DNA from: an uncultured Sphingomonadaceae bacterium
GTDB lineage: Bacteria; Pseudomonadota; Alphaproteobacteria; Sphingomonadales; Sphingomonadaceae
DNA length: 34,858 bases
Assembly (NCBI GenBank): GCA_902806235.1
Contig: CADCVW010000001.1
Location: 1-34,858, forward strand
Direction: 5' to 3'
In this document: piece after piece, positions 7,783 to 19,445 of the stretch
Position numbering within the stretch: the stretch's first letter is position 1
How the letters are laid out: each line of letters starts with the position of its first letter
Position numbers and translations under genes: made by a program
Notes under the pieces: generated by a model
What the model was told of the DNA's origin: nothing
Databases searched by the model: none
Seen by the model: the letters and a program-made list of their open reading frames with translations, nothing else

Positions 7783-8781
7783 ATGACCGCAGCAGCTGCC
7801 GGCCCGACCTTGCTGGGCGTCGACGTGATCTGGGTGGCGACCCTGTTGTCCGCCGTCGCGACCTTCGCCGTGCTGGTGGCGATCTACGCCGCCACTACGG
7901 TCCGCGACCCGATGGCGAAGCGGGTCAAGGCGCTCAATGAGCGACGCGAGCAGCTGAAGGCGGGCATCGTCGCGTCCAGCAGCCGGCGGCGGCGCAGCCT
8001 GACCGGCAAGAACGAGGCGGCGGATAGGATCCGCATCTTCATGAACCAGTTCAAGCTGCTGCAGGACGAGCAGATCCGGCAGGCGCAGCGCAAGCTGGCG
8101 CAAGCCGGCATCCGCGCCAAGGAGCTGGCGGTGGTCGTCATTTTCGCGCGTTTCGTGCTGCCGCTAATCGTCGGCGGGTTCATCGCCTTCGGCTTCTACG
8201 GGCTCGACTGGGCGCCAGAGTGGACGCCCCTAAAGCGCTACGGCGCGGTCGCCGCGTCCTTGGTCTTGCTCTACAAGGCGCCGGATATCTATCTCAAGAA
8301 CACGATCGGCAAGCGCAGCAACGCGATTCGCAAGGGCCTGCCCGATGCGCTCGACCTGCTGGTGATCTGCGCCGAAGCGGGCCTGACGGTGGACGCAGCG
8401 TTTAGCCGGGTGAGCAAGGAGCTCGGCAAAGCTTACCCCGAGCTCGGCGACGAGTTCGCGCTGACCTCAATCGAGCTCGGCTTCCTCACCGACCGGCGCT
8501 CGGCGTTCGAGAACCTCGCCATGCGGATCGACCTGGAGGCGGTGCGGGGCGTGGTAACGACCATGATCCAGACGGAGAAGTATGGCACGCCGCTGGCGTC
8601 GGCCCTGCGCGTGCTGTCCGCCGAGTTCCGCAACGAGCGTATGATGCGCGCGGAGGAGAAGGCGGCGCGGCTGCCGGCGATCATGACGGTGCCGCTGATC
8701 CTGTTCATCCTGCCCGTGCTGTTCATCGTCATCCTCGGCCCGGCGGGCTGCTCAATTGTGGACAGCTTCGCCAACCAGTAG
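7783..8781 (+). CDS. tadC: TadC, second inner-membrane platform protein of the Tad pilus (T2SS F domain)
   Basis: The 332-residue protein has a membrane helix at about 15-38, a basic loop, two helices at about 120-170, a T2SF domain holding LPDALDLLVICAEAGLTVD and a C-terminal helix pair near 300-325. The longer N-terminal part and the AEAGLTVDAAF motif separate it from TadB. The start ATG at 7783 has aaggag at 7764-7769, rather far upstream (13-base spacer). It is the last gene of the cluster here; a strong terminator follows 13 bases after the stop. The usual downstream TadD-like TPR gene is not present. Confidence 0.93.
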   Translation: MTAAAAGPTLLGVDVIWVATLLSAVATFAVLVAIYAATTVRDPMAKRVKALNERREQLKAGIVASSSRRRRSLTGKNEAADRIRIFMNQFKLLQDEQIRQAQRKLAQAGIRAKELAVVVIFARFVLPLIVGGFIAFGFYGLDWAPEWTPLKRYGAVAASLVLLYKAPDIYLKNTIGKRSNAIRKGLPDALDLLVICAEAGLTVDAAFSRVSKELGKAYPELGDEFALTSIELGFLTDRRSAFENLAMRIDLEAVRGVVTTMIQTEKYGTPLASALRVLSAEFRNERMMRAEEKAARLPAIMTVPLILFILPVLFIVILGPAGCSIVDSFANQ

Positions 8782-8794
8782 CCGATATCGTTGA

Positions 8795-8827
8795 GCGGGC
8801 GGAACGGCTCCGCCCGCGACGGGTTTT
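8795..8827 (+). terminator. Rho-independent terminator after tadC
   Basis: A perfect nine-pair stem (8795-8803 with 8809-8817, arms gcgggcgga and tccgcccgc) has a five-base loop and is followed six bases later by a TTTT run at 8824-8827. It lies just after the tadC stop and closes the cpaD-cpaE-tadB-tadC operon. Confidence 0.8.
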
Positions 8828-8854
8828 CCGGTGCAACCGCACTGGAGGCCTCCC

Positions 8855-9386
8855 ATGAACCTCAGTTTTGAAGAAGGCGTGTTCGCTGGCCTGTTGTTCC
8901 TGCTGGGCCTCCTGCTCGGGATGCTGCTGCGCGGCGGCGGCAAGTGGCGGCGACGGCACGACGAGCTGCACGAGCGGCACCGGTCGGTCGAAGCCGAGCG
9001 CGACGGCTGGCGCGCGCGGCACGACGCGCTGGAAGGCGAGCGCGAGACCTGGGCGCGCGAGCGGGCGGAGTGGCAGCGGCACCATGCGACGGCACCCGTC
9101 GCGCACGACGCAGGCGTCGCTACGGCGGCGGGCGTCGGGGCCACCGCGCTGCACGGCCACCCGGACAACGTCGCGCCCTTTCGGCGCGAGGCGACCGTGG
9201 AGCGGACGACGGACGTCCGCCGGCTCTCGCCCGGAGAGGTGCGGACGGTGGAGCTGGGCGACGCGCGGCAGATCGACGGAGGCCAAGTGGACGACGGCCA
9301 CGTCGGCGATGGCCGCGGCGGCGTGACGGGCGGGACCGCAGCGCCGCGTGAGGGCTTCGCGCCGAGCTACCCGCAGCGCAGCGAGG

Positions 9387-9400
<14 letters not shown>
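8855..9400 (+). CDS. Small membrane-anchored coiled-coil protein of unknown function
   Basis: I do not recognise this protein. The 181-residue product begins at ATG 8855, chosen because tggagg at 8843-8848 sits six bases upstream; an earlier GTG at 8831 has no such site. Residues about 8-27 form one hydrophobic helix. Residues about 30-78 are rich in Arg, Glu, His and Trp in a heptad-like pattern (repeated WRARHD-type and ERE-type segments) and probably form a coiled coil. The remainder is a low-complexity Gly/Asp/Val-rich tail. The layout, one TM helix plus a cytoplasmic coiled coil, recalls DUF1043/YhcB- or RmuC-like anchors, but no family motif is clear. Its 3' end overlaps the convergent ppdK by 14 bp. 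Confidence 0.7.
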
Positions 9401-12089
<2,689 letters not shown>

Positions 12090-12135
12090 TTCGGGGCGAA
12101 GGTCCGGAAGGTCCCTGGCGTTTATAAATTCCTGT

Positions 12136-12151
12136 CCCCCGCCGGCGGGGG
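12136..12151. repeat. 16-bp perfect palindrome between glyS and ppdK
   Basis: The sequence cccccgccggcggggg is its own reverse complement and sits in the 86-bp gap between the glyS stop and the chosen ppdK start. It has no loop and no T tract, so it is a poor terminator. It may be a processing site or simply GC-rich chance. Confidence 0.5.
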
Positions 12152-12175
12152 CGCGCGCTCCTCCGTCGGCCGGGT

Positions 12176-14677
12176 TCAACCTTCGATCCTGGAGAAGTCG
12201 GCGACGCGGTGCGCCGCGTCGCGAAGGCGCGCGAGGAGCGACAGCCGAGTGGCGCGCTTGGCGGGATTGGGGTCGTTCACGGTCACCTCGTCGAAAAAGC
12301 GGTCCACGGGCGCGCGCAGCTCCGCGAGGACGGCCAGGGCGCGCTCGAACTCCTCCGCCGCGAGGGCTTGGCCGACGCGAGGCTCGGCCGAATCGAGCGC
12401 GGCGCGGAGGGAGTATTCCGCAGGTTCGGGCGAGTAGGACAGCGATTTTTCGCCCTGCCCTCTTCCTTCCTCGTCATCCCGGGCCCGACCCGCGGCCGGC
12501 CTGCCTACTTCGTCGGCGGTGGAAGAGGAGGTCGGTCCCGGCTCAAGGCCGGGATGAAGGGTGTTCTCGGGGGAGCCGTCCCATTCTTCCTTCTTCAGGA
12601 TATTCGCGGCGCGTTTGTAGCCGGTCAGCAGGTTGGCCCCGTCTTCGCCCTCCACAAAACGCTGCAGCGCGCGGACGCGGGCGAGGAGGCGGACGAGGTC
12701 GTCCTCGCCGCCGAGCGCGAACACCGCGTCGATGAGATCGTGGCGAACGCCGGCCTCGCGCTGCTGGACCTTGAGGCGGTCGGCGAAGAACTCGAGCACG
12801 GCCGCGACCGTCGGCCGCACCCGCTCGACGATGAGCTTTTGTCTGGCTTCCTCGGACAAGTGCCTGTCCAGCGCGGCGCCCTTGGCTTCCACGAGTACCT
12901 CGTCCGTCAGCGGCAATCCGGCAGCTTCTCGAGCACCGAGCAACGCCTGCACTTGCTGAGCGGCGGCCTTGCCCAGGAGCCTGCCCAGACGAGAGATGGC
13001 GAGCGTCACCGCACGCGTGAGCGGGAGGCGCAAGCCGCCCGCCTCCAGCAAGGCGATCACAGCCAGAGCGGCACGCCGGAGCGCGAAAGGGTCCCGCGAC
13101 CCGGTCGGGGGCATTCCTTCGTAGAAAAAGACCGCGATGGTATCCAGCTTGTCCGCCAAGCTTACCGCCACCGTCACTGGCGCGGTCGGGACCTCGTCGC
13201 CCTGCCCGACCGGCCTGTAATGGTCGCGGATCGCGTCGGCGACCTCCGCCGCCTCGCCCTGCGCGCGGGCGAGGTGGCCGCCCATCACGCCTTGGAGCTC
13301 GGGGAACTCACCGACGAGGCCGGTGACAAGGTCGGCCTTGCAGAGGCGTGCGGCGCGTTCGGCGAGGGCGGCGAGCCTCTCCCTCTGCCCTTCAAAGGAA
13401 AGGGTTGGAGAGAGGGGCAGTGAACCGCCGGCGGTCGCATCGCTTGCACCATCGCCGCTGCGTGGCGAGCGAGCATCTACGCTGCTCGCCCCCTCTCCCA
13501 GCCCTCTCCCCTGAAGGGGAAAGGGCTTGATGATCCCATCCTCCACCAGCCAGCGCGCGAGGCGCGCCACGCGATCGACCTTGTCGGCCACCGTGCCGAG
13601 CTTTTCGTGGAACACGATGCCGTCGAGCTTCTCCGCCTGGCTCTCCAGCGGCGTTTTGAGGTCGTTTTCCCAGAAGAAGCGGGCGTCGGCGAGGCGGGCG
13701 GCAAGCACGCGGGCGTTGCCGGCGGCGATCGCCGTCCCGCCGTCGGTCGCAGCGATGTTGGCGGTGAGCACGAAGGCGGGGGCGAGGTCGCCGGCCGCGT
13801 CGAGGCAGGAGAAATACTTCTGGTTGGTCCGCATGGTGAGCTGGATGATCTCGCGCGGGACCTGGAGGAAAGCGGGGTCGAAGCGGCCGAGGAGCGGGAT
13901 CGGCCATTCGGTGAGGCCGGCGTTCTCCGCGACGAGGCCGTCGTCCTCGACGAGGTGGAGGCCGGCGTCCGCCGCCGCGGCGCGGGCGCCTTCGGCGATG
14001 ATGCGCCGCCGTTCGTCCCCGTCGACGATGACGTGGCAAGCGCGGAGCTTGCCTTGGTAGTCTTGGGCGGAGCCCATGGTGATCAGGCCGGGGTGGTGGA
14101 AGCGGTGACCGACGGTGGCGGCCGAGGCACGGACGCCGGCGATCTCCACCTCGATCAGTTGGCCGTCGTTGCTGCCCTCCCCGCTCAGGAGCGCGACGAT
14201 GCCCTGGAGCGGGCGGACCCAGCGAGGGCTGTCGGCGCTAATGCTAGCCGCGCCCCAACGCATCGACTTGGGCCAGGGGAAGGCGCGAACGATCGCGGGG
14301 ATCGCTTCGGCGAGCACTTCGGAGGTGGGGCGGCCGGGGCGTTCGATGGCGGCAAATAGGACGGCGCCCTTCTTGTCGGGACGCTCCTCGAGTTGCTCGC
14401 GCGTCAGTCCGGTCGAGCGGAGGAAACCTTCGATCGCCTGGGGCGGCGCGTCGGCGCGGGGGCCTTTGCGTTCCTCGCGCATCGCTTCGGTCGCAGCGGG
14501 TAACCGCCAAGCGATCAGCGCCAGGCGGCGGGGGGTGGCGTAGGTGCGAACTTCTGCGGCGCGGAGGCCGGCGGTCGCCAGTTCGCGCTCGAACAGGGCC
14601 CGGAGGTCCTCGCGCGCGCGGTCCTGCATGCGGGCAGGGATCTCTTCGGAGCGGAGCTCGAGGAGGAAGTCAGGCAC
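12176..14677 (-). CDS. glyS: Glycine-tRNA ligase beta subunit, carrying two in-frame repeat insertions
   Basis: GlyS is the large subunit of the alpha2-beta2 glycyl-tRNA synthetase. The product starts with MPDFLLELRSEEIPARM and ends with HRVADFSRIEG, both typical. The conserved core includes WPKSMRWG, TMRTNQKYF and LQGVMGGHLAR, and the anticodon-binding end has APVDRFFDEVTVN. At 833 residues it is well above the 689 of E. coli GlyS. The excess is explained largely by two low-complexity segments, residues about 384-432 and about 707-735. At DNA level these are palindromic repeat elements (separate entries) and they break otherwise conserved regions without breaking the frame. It is probably still functional, as the gene is essential and the frame is intact. 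Upstream, glyQ is 170 bp away, separated by a third repeat element. Confidence 0.95.
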   Translation of the reverse strand: MPDFLLELRSEEIPARMQDRAREDLRALFERELATAGLRAAEVRTYATPRRLALIAWRLPAATEAMREERKGPRADAPPQAIEGFLRSTGLTREQLEERPDKKGAVLFAAIERPGRPTSEVLAEAIPAIVRAFPWPKSMRWGAASISADSPRWVRPLQGIVALLSGEGSNDGQLIEVEIAGVRASAATVGHRFHHPGLITMGSAQDYQGKLRACHVIVDGDERRRIIAEGARAAAADAGLHLVEDDGLVAENAGLTEWPIPLLGRFDPAFLQVPREIIQLTMRTNQKYFSCLDAAGDLAPAFVLTANIAATDGGTAIAAGNARVLAARLADARFFWENDLKTPLESQAEKLDGIVFHEKLGTVADKVDRVARLARWLVEDGIIKPFPLQGRGLGEGASSVDARSPRSGDGASDATAGGSLPLSPTLSFEGQRERLAALAERAARLCKADLVTGLVGEFPELQGVMGGHLARAQGEAAEVADAIRDHYRPVGQGDEVPTAPVTVAVSLADKLDTIAVFFYEGMPPTGSRDPFALRRAALAVIALLEAGGLRLPLTRAVTLAISRLGRLLGKAAAQQVQALLGAREAAGLPLTDEVLVEAKGAALDRHLSEEARQKLIVERVRPTVAAVLEFFADRLKVQQREAGVRHDLIDAVFALGGEDDLVRLLARVRALQRFVEGEDGANLLTGYKRAANILKKEEWDGSPENTLHPGLEPGPTSSSTADEVGRPAAGRARDDEEGRGQGEKSLSYSPEPAEYSLRAALDSAEPRVGQALAAEEFERALAVLAELRAPVDRFFDEVTVNDPNPAKRATRLSLLARLRDAAHRVADFSRIEG
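12474..12557. repeat. In-frame palindromic repeat element inside glyS (copy 2)
   Basis: The outer arms tcatcccgg (12474-12482) and ccgggatga (12549-12557) are perfect inverted repeats bounding 84 bp, exactly 28 codons. The right half contains cccggctcaaggccggga, itself a hairpin, of the type seen scattered through sphingomonad genomes as REP-like sequence. In the protein it gives HPGLEPGPTSSS and a charged Gly/Arg/Glu-rich stretch that replaces the normal linker between LTGYKRAANIL and the C-terminal helices. Confidence 0.75.
13381..13526. repeat. In-frame palindromic repeat element inside glyS (copy 1)
   Basis: Two related C/T- and G/A-rich arms face each other: 13381-13420 and 13489-13526. 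Each arm carries its own small hairpin (cccttcaaaggaaaggg and cccctgaagggg) and a gagaggggc-type run. This is the layout of a paired REP/BIME-like element with a 68-base centre. It encodes the low-complexity segments FPLQGRGLGEGAS and LPLSPTLSFEGQRE, recognisable as translated repeat rather than enzyme, between ARWLVEDG and LAERAARLCKAD of GlyS. Confidence 0.8.
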
Positions 14678-14684
14678 GGTCTAG

Positions 14685-14833
14685 CTCCTCCCCGGCACGG
14701 GGAGGGGGACCGCTCGCCCTCTTGGGCGAGTGGTGGAGGGGGCCCCGCTCTCGGCGGGGAAGGTTCCGGGAGAGAGGTGGGCCCCCTCCACCGCGCCGCT
14801 GCGCGTCGCGGTCCCCTTCCCCGTGCCGGAGAG
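14685..14833. repeat. Nested palindromic repeat element between glyQ and glyS
   Basis: Almost the whole 170-bp glyQ-glyS gap is one nested palindrome. The outer arms are 14685-14713 and 14808-14833, sharing cggcacggggaggggg-type sequence with a few mismatches. The inner arms ggtggagggggccc (14732-14745) and gggccccctccacc (14779-14792) are perfect. Smaller hairpins lie inside (ctcgccctcttgggcgag near 14714-14731; cccgctctcggcggg near 14745-14759). It is a GC-rich cruciform-forming intergenic repeat. It is transcribed with the operon and could affect the GlyQ to GlyS ratio. Confidence 0.8.
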
Positions 14834-14847
14834 GCACTTGGTCCCGC

Positions 14848-15720
14848 TCACGCCGCCCACCCATGCTTCTCCACCCAGGCCCGGCACGCGCCCTTCGCGA
14901 GGTCGCGCACCCGGCCGATGTAGGCCTGGCGCTCGGCGACGCTGATGACGCCGCGGGCGTCGAGCAGGTTGAAGAAGTGGCTCGCCTTGATTGCCTGGTC
15001 GTAGGCGGGGAGCGGCAGGCTCCGCTCCAGCAGCGCGCGGCACTCGTCGGCGGCGTCGCGGAAGGCGCGGAACAGGAAATCAGTGTTCGCCGCCTCGAAG
15101 GAGTAGGCACTGAACTCGCGCTCGTTCTCGCGGAACACGTCGCCGTAGGTGACGCCCGCTTCGTTGTAGGCGAGGTCGTAGATGTCGTCCTTGCCCTGGA
15201 GGTAGAGCGCCAGCCGCTCAAGGCCGTAGGTGAGCTCGCCGGCGACCGGGCGGCAATCATAGCCGCCGACCTGCTGGAAGTAGGTGAACTGGGTCACCTC
15301 CATGCCGTCGCACCAGACCTCCCAGCCGAGGCCCCAGGCGCCGAGCGTGGGGCTTTCCCAGTCGTCCTCGACGAAGCGGATGTCGTGGAGCAGCGGGTCG
15401 ATGCCGATCGCGGCTAGGCTGCCGAGGTAGAGCTCCTGCAGGTCCGGGGGGCTCGGCTTCAGGATCACCTGATACTGGTAATAGGCGCCGAGCCGGTTCG
15501 GGTTCTCGCCGTAGCGGCCGTCCGACGGGCGTCGGCAGGGCTGGACGAAGGCGGCGCGCCACGGGTCGGGGCCGAGCGCGCGCAGTGTGGTGGCGGGGTG
15601 GAAGGTGCCTGCCCCCATCTCGACGTCATAGGGCTGGAGGACGACGCAGCCGCGCGCCCCCCAATATTGGTGGAGGCGGAGGATTAGGTCTTGGAAGCTC
15701 AGCGGCGGCGGGCCGGGCAC
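14848..15720 (-). CDS. glyQ: Glycine-tRNA ligase alpha subunit
   Basis: GlyQ is the catalytic subunit that activates glycine and pairs with GlyS. The 290-residue length matches the family. Visible signatures are [33 protein letters not shown], RWPxxxR-like [15 protein letters not shown], the [17 protein letters not shown] motif and [14 protein letters not shown]. The start is a GTG at 15720-15718 with weak upstream signals. It is first in the glyQ-glyS-ppdK operon and divergent from the TraB-like gene, with 137 bp between them. Confidence 0.96.
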   Translation of the reverse strand: MPGPPPLSFQDLILRLHQYWGARGCVVLQPYDVEMGAGTFHPATTLRALGPDPWRAAFVQPCRRPSDGRYGENPNRLGAYYQYQVILKPSPPDLQELYLGSLAAIGIDPLLHDIRFVEDDWESPTLGAWGLGWEVWCDGMEVTQFTYFQQVGGYDCRPVAGELTYGLERLALYLQGKDDIYDLAYNEAGVTYGDVFRENEREFSAYSFEAANTDFLFRAFRDAADECRALLERSLPLPAYDQAIKASHFFNLLDARGVISVAERQAYIGRVRDLAKGACRAWVEKHGWAA

Positions 15721-15857
15721 GGGCGGAACTCGCGGGAGGAGGGACGCGCCGCCTTGGCGCGGGAGCCGGGGGGCGTCAAGGCGAGCGCCCGGCCCGCGGG
15801 CGTGGACGGGGGCGGCCGCGGCTTCTACAACGGCGCGGGATCGAGAGGGGACGACGG

Positions 15858-16883
15858 ATGGGCAAGATCGCGACTTTAAGCATGGCCGCGCTGCTGCTGG
15901 CGGTCTGCGCGCGGACGGACGGGGGCGGCGCGCCCTCGGCGGCGGCCGAGCCCGCGCCCGCCGCCGTTCCCGCCCCGCCCGCCCCCGTCGCGGCTCCCGC
16001 GCCGCAGACGGACACGCCCGGCGCTAAGGTCGCGGCGTCCGCCCCAGCGACGGCGGTTGCGGCGCGCGACGCCGATCCGGCGCTGTGGCTGATCAAGGAC
16101 GGCGACACAAAAGTTTACCTGTTCGGCACCGTGCACCTGCTCAGGCCCGGCCAGACCTGGTTCGACGAAGGGGTGCGCGCGGCTTACGACCGGTCAAGTG
16201 AGGTAGTGCTGGAAGTGGTGCAGCCGGAAGGCGCGGCGGCGCAGGCGACCCAGTTGCGCGCGGCGCGGGCGGCGGACGGCAAGCCGCTGCGGAGCAAGCT
16301 GTCGCCCGCCACGCGCGCCAAATACGAAGCGGCGATGAAGGCGAGCGGGCTGCCGGCGGAGGCGGTCGCCCAGTTTGACCAGTTCGACCCGTGGTTCGCC
16401 GCGCTGACGCTGAGCCTGCTGCCGGTGCTCAAGGCGGGGTACAACCCGGCGGCGGGCGCGGAGACGGTGATCACGGCGGCGGCCAAAGGGGCCGGCAAGC
16501 CGGTCGGCCAGCTCGAAACGGTGGAGCAGCAGCTCGGCTTCTTCGACGAGCTCGATCAAGCGAGCCAGATCAAGTATTTGGAAGCGACGCTGGACAGCCT
16601 GGACGAGACGACGCAGCAGCTCGACCAGCTGGCGGAAGCTTGGGCGGAGGGCGACACCGAACGGCTCGGCGCCCTGATGAACGAAGCGCTGCGGGCGACG
16701 CCGGAGGTGGCCAAGGCACTGCTGACCGACCGCAACGCGCGCTGGGCTCAGTGGATCGACGATCGGATGGACCGGCCGGGCACCGTGTTCGTGGCGGTGG
16801 GCGCGGGGCACCTGGCGGGGGCGGACTCGGTGCAGGCGATGCTCGCCAAGCGGAAGCTGCGCGCGGAACGGGTGCGCTACTAG
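15858..16883 (+). CDS. TraB/GumN family protein, exported
   Basis: The 341-residue product starts at ATG 15858, preceded by gagagggg at 15843-15850. Residues 1-18 are a hydrophobic signal segment and about 20-70 an Ala/Pro-rich linker. The GumN/TraB domain begins at about 72 with [22 protein letters not shown] (GTVH is the family signature), continues with EVVLEV and ends with the second conserved His in [11 protein letters not shown]. The family resembles metal-dependent Tiki-type proteases in fold, but its bacterial role is not established. The upstream open frame to 15585 is antisense to glyQ and not used. Confidence 0.88.
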   Translation: MGKIATLSMAALLLAVCARTDGGGAPSAAAEPAPAAVPAPPAPVAAPAPQTDTPGAKVAASAPATAVAARDADPALWLIKDGDTKVYLFGTVHLLRPGQTWFDEGVRAAYDRSSEVVLEVVQPEGAAAQATQLRAARAADGKPLRSKLSPATRAKYEAAMKASGLPAEAVAQFDQFDPWFAALTLSLLPVLKAGYNPAAGAETVITAAAKGAGKPVGQLETVEQQLGFFDELDQASQIKYLEATLDSLDETTQQLDQLAEAWAEGDTERLGALMNEALRATPEVAKALLTDRNARWAQWIDDRMDRPGTVFVAVGAGHLAGADSVQAMLAKRKLRAERVRY

Positions 16884-16984
16884 GGGCCGCCTTGCCCCGA
16901 GCGCCGGGCTCGGCTAGAGCGCGCGGCTTCCCGCCTGTGGTCATCCCTGGAGGCGCGGCGGGACGACCAACGAGGAGATAGAAG

Positions 16985-17668
16985 ATGAGCGAGCAGCTGA
17001 CGCTGCAGGCGCAGCCGCGCGACCGGGCTGGCAAGGGAGCCTCCCGCGAGTTGCGCCGCCAGGGCCGTGTGCCCGCGGTGATCTACGGCCAGGGTCAGAC
17101 CCCGGTGCCGATCCACCTGGAGGAGAAGGCGCTGGTGAAGGCGCTGTCCACCGGGCACTTCATGACCACGGTCGTGGCGCTGGAGGGCTCCGCCCCGGGC
17201 GGCGCGCCGATCCGCACCCTGCCGAAGGACGTGGCCTTCCACCCCGTCACCGATCGGCCGATGCACGCCGACTTCCTGCGCATCGACGAGCACAGCCGCG
17301 TGACGGTGCAGGTGCCGATCGTGTTCGAGGGCGCGGAGGAAGGCTCGCACGTCACGGCCGCGATGCACGAGGTGGCGCTGAGCTGCGACGCGGCGAACAT
17401 CCCGGCGGAGATCCGCGTGGACGTGAGCGCGCTAGCGGTCGGCCAGGCAATCCGGCTGGCGGACGTGCTACCGGTGGGCGCCGAGTACGCGGGCGACGCG
17501 GTGGAGCTGGTGATCGTCACCAACTCGGTGAGCGCGGGCCAGGCCGATACCGACGACCTGCTCGACGACGTCCCGCCCGCCGACGCGGTGCCGGCGACGG
17601 AGGTGCCTGGCGGCGAGAGTGTCGAGCAGACGGGCGACAACACCGGCGACGAGCCGGCGCAGGGCTGA
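16985..17668 (+). CDS. rplY: 50S ribosomal protein L25 (Ctc form)
   Basis: The 227-residue protein has an N-terminal 5S rRNA-binding L25 domain (about 1-95; GKGASRELRRQGRVPAVIYG) and a C-terminal TL5/CTC beta domain (about 100-190; HADFLRIDEHSRVTVQVPIVFEG). An acidic tail follows. The longer CTC form is usual in alphaproteobacteria. The ATG at 16985 has gaggag at about 16972-16977. It lies upstream of pth and ychF, a conserved translation-related cluster. Confidence 0.96.
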   Translation: MSEQLTLQAQPRDRAGKGASRELRRQGRVPAVIYGQGQTPVPIHLEEKALVKALSTGHFMTTVVALEGSAPGGAPIRTLPKDVAFHPVTDRPMHADFLRIDEHSRVTVQVPIVFEGAEEGSHVTAAMHEVALSCDAANIPAEIRVDVSALAVGQAIRLADVLPVGAEYAGDAVELVIVTNSVSAGQADTDDLLDDVPPADAVPATEVPGGESVEQTGDNTGDEPAQG

Positions 17669-17742
17669 GGCGTCCCGGGCGGGGCGGTGGAGGGTACGCC
17701 CCTCCCCCCGCCCCGCCGCCTGACGCCGCTGGGGAGCTGGCG

Positions 17743-18312
17743 ATGCAGATCTGGGTCGGCCTGGGCAACCCGGGCCCTTCCTACGCGCTCCACCGGCACA
17801 ACGTGGGCTTCATGGCGGTGGACGCCATCGCGGAGGTTCACGGCTTCCCCTCGCCCAAGCGGAGTTTCCAGGGCTGGGCGCAGGAGGGGCAGATGGGCGG
17901 GCAGCGCATCCTGCTGCTCAAGCCCGCGACCTACATGAACGATAGCGGTCGCTCCGTCGGGGAAGCCGCGCGCTTTTTCAAGGTGCCGGTCGAGGACGTG
18001 ACGCTGTTCCACGACGAGCTCGACCTCGCCCCGTTCAAGGTCAAGGTAAAGCGCGGCGGCGGCACGGCGGGGCACAACGGGCTGCGCTCGACGGAGGCGC
18101 ACCTGGGCAACCCGTTCCGCCGCGTGCGGCTCGGCATCGGGCACCCCGGGCACAAGGAGCGGGTAAACGGCCACGTGCTCGGCAACTTTGCGAAGATCGA
18201 GCTCGAACCGCTCACCGACATGCTCGGCGCAGTGGCGGCGGCGGCGGACTGGTTGGCCAAAGGCGACGACGCGCGGTTCATGAGCGACGTCGCGCTCAGG
18301 ATGCAGGGATAG
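17743..18312 (+). CDS. pth: Peptidyl-tRNA hydrolase
   Basis: Pth releases the peptide from prematurely dissociated peptidyl-tRNA. The 189-residue product has GLGNPGPSYALHRHNVGF with catalytic His19, LLKPATYMNDSG, FHDELDL with Asp91, GTAGHNGLRS with His111 and the RLGIGHPG strand, so all active-site positions are present. It starts at ATG 17743, 74 bp after rplY, and ends four bases before ychF. Confidence 0.97.
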   Translation: MQIWVGLGNPGPSYALHRHNVGFMAVDAIAEVHGFPSPKRSFQGWAQEGQMGGQRILLLKPATYMNDSGRSVGEAARFFKVPVEDVTLFHDELDLAPFKVKVKRGGGTAGHNGLRSTEAHLGNPFRRVRLGIGHPGHKERVNGHVLGNFAKIELEPLTDMLGAVAAAADWLAKGDDARFMSDVALRMQG

Positions 18313-18316
18313 GGAC

Positions 18317-19417
18317 ATGGGTTTTCGCTGCGGCATCGTGGGCCTGCCGAACGTCGGCAAGTCGACCCTCTTCAACGCGCTGACGGAGACGGCAGCGGCG
18401 CAGGCGGCGAACTACCCGTTCTGCACGATCGAGCCGAACGTCGGCCAGGTCGCAGTGCCCGACGAGCGGCTGACCCGCATCGCGGCGATCGCCAAATCGG
18501 CCAAGGTGATCGAAACGCAGCTCGGCTTCGTCGACATCGCCGGGCTGGTGCGCGGCGCCAGCCGCGGCGAAGGGCTCGGCAACCAGTTCCTCGCCAACAT
18601 CCGCGAGGTGGACGCGATCGTTCACGTGTTGCGCTGCTTCACCGAAGGCGACGTGACCCACGTCGAGGGCCGCGTGGACCCGGTGGCGGACGCGGAGACG
18701 GTCGAGACCGAGCTGATGCTCGCCGACCTCGACAGCCTCGAGCGGCGCGTGCCCGCGCTGCAGAAAAAGGCGAGCCAAGGCGACAAGGAGGCGAAGGTCC
18801 AGGCCTCGGTGCTGGGGCAGGCGCTTGAATTGCTGCGCGACAGCAAGCCGGCGCGGCTGACGGAACCGAAGGACGAGGACGAGCGGCGCGCCTTCGAACA
18901 AGCGCAGCTGCTCACCGCCAAGCCGGTGCTTTACGTCTGCAACGTCGACGAAGGCGACGCCGCGGCGGGCAACGCGCATTCGGCGCGGGTGTTCGAGCGG
19001 GCGGTGGCCGAGGGCGCGGGCGCGGTGGTAATCTCCGCGGCGATCGAGGCGGAGATCGCGACCATGGCGCAGGAGGACCGGGCGGAGTTCCTGGGCGACC
19101 TGGGGCTAGAAGAGACGGGGCTGAGCCGCATCGTGCGCGCGGGCTATTCCTTGCTCGACCTGCTCACCTTCTTTACCGCGGGGCCGAAGGAGTCGCGGGC
19201 GTGGACGGTCGAGCGCGGGGCGCGCGCGCCGCAGGCGGCGGGAGCGATCCACAGCGACTTCGAGCGCGGGTTCATCCGGGCGGAAACGATCGCCTTTGAC
19301 GACTACGTCGCGTGCGGCGGCGAGGCCGGCGCGCGCGAGGCGGGCAAGCTGCGCTCGGAGGGCAAGGAGTACGTCGTGCAGGACGGGGACGTGCTGCTGT
19401 TCCGGTTCAACGTCTAA
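18317..19417 (+). CDS. ychF: Redox-regulated ATPase YchF/OLA1 (Obg family)
   Basis: The 366-residue product has the P-loop GLPNVGKST (8-16), the switch region [27 protein letters not shown], and NVDE in place of the G4 NKxD, as expected for this ATP-preferring Obg-family member. It ends in a TGS domain ([15 protein letters not shown] to FRFNV). It binds the ribosome and is linked to stress response. It is four bases after pth and clearly co-transcribed. Confidence 0.97.
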   Translation: MGFRCGIVGLPNVGKSTLFNALTETAAAQAANYPFCTIEPNVGQVAVPDERLTRIAAIAKSAKVIETQLGFVDIAGLVRGASRGEGLGNQFLANIREVDAIVHVLRCFTEGDVTHVEGRVDPVADAETVETELMLADLDSLERRVPALQKKASQGDKEAKVQASVLGQALELLRDSKPARLTEPKDEDERRAFEQAQLLTAKPVLYVCNVDEGDAAAGNAHSARVFERAVAEGAGAVVISAAIEAEIATMAQEDRAEFLGDLGLEETGLSRIVRAGYSLLDLLTFFTAGPKESRAWTVERGARAPQAAGAIHSDFERGFIRAETIAFDDYVACGGEAGAREAGKLRSEGKEYVVQDGDVLLFRFNV

Positions 19418-19445
19418 CGCTCCGGCGTTCCGGTCCCTTGCCGCC

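Noticed and set aside
12090-12179. Upstream TTG start for ppdK overlapping the glyS stop
   Set aside because: The extra 30 residues are Gly/Pro-rich, contain the palindrome and do not resemble PPDK N termini.
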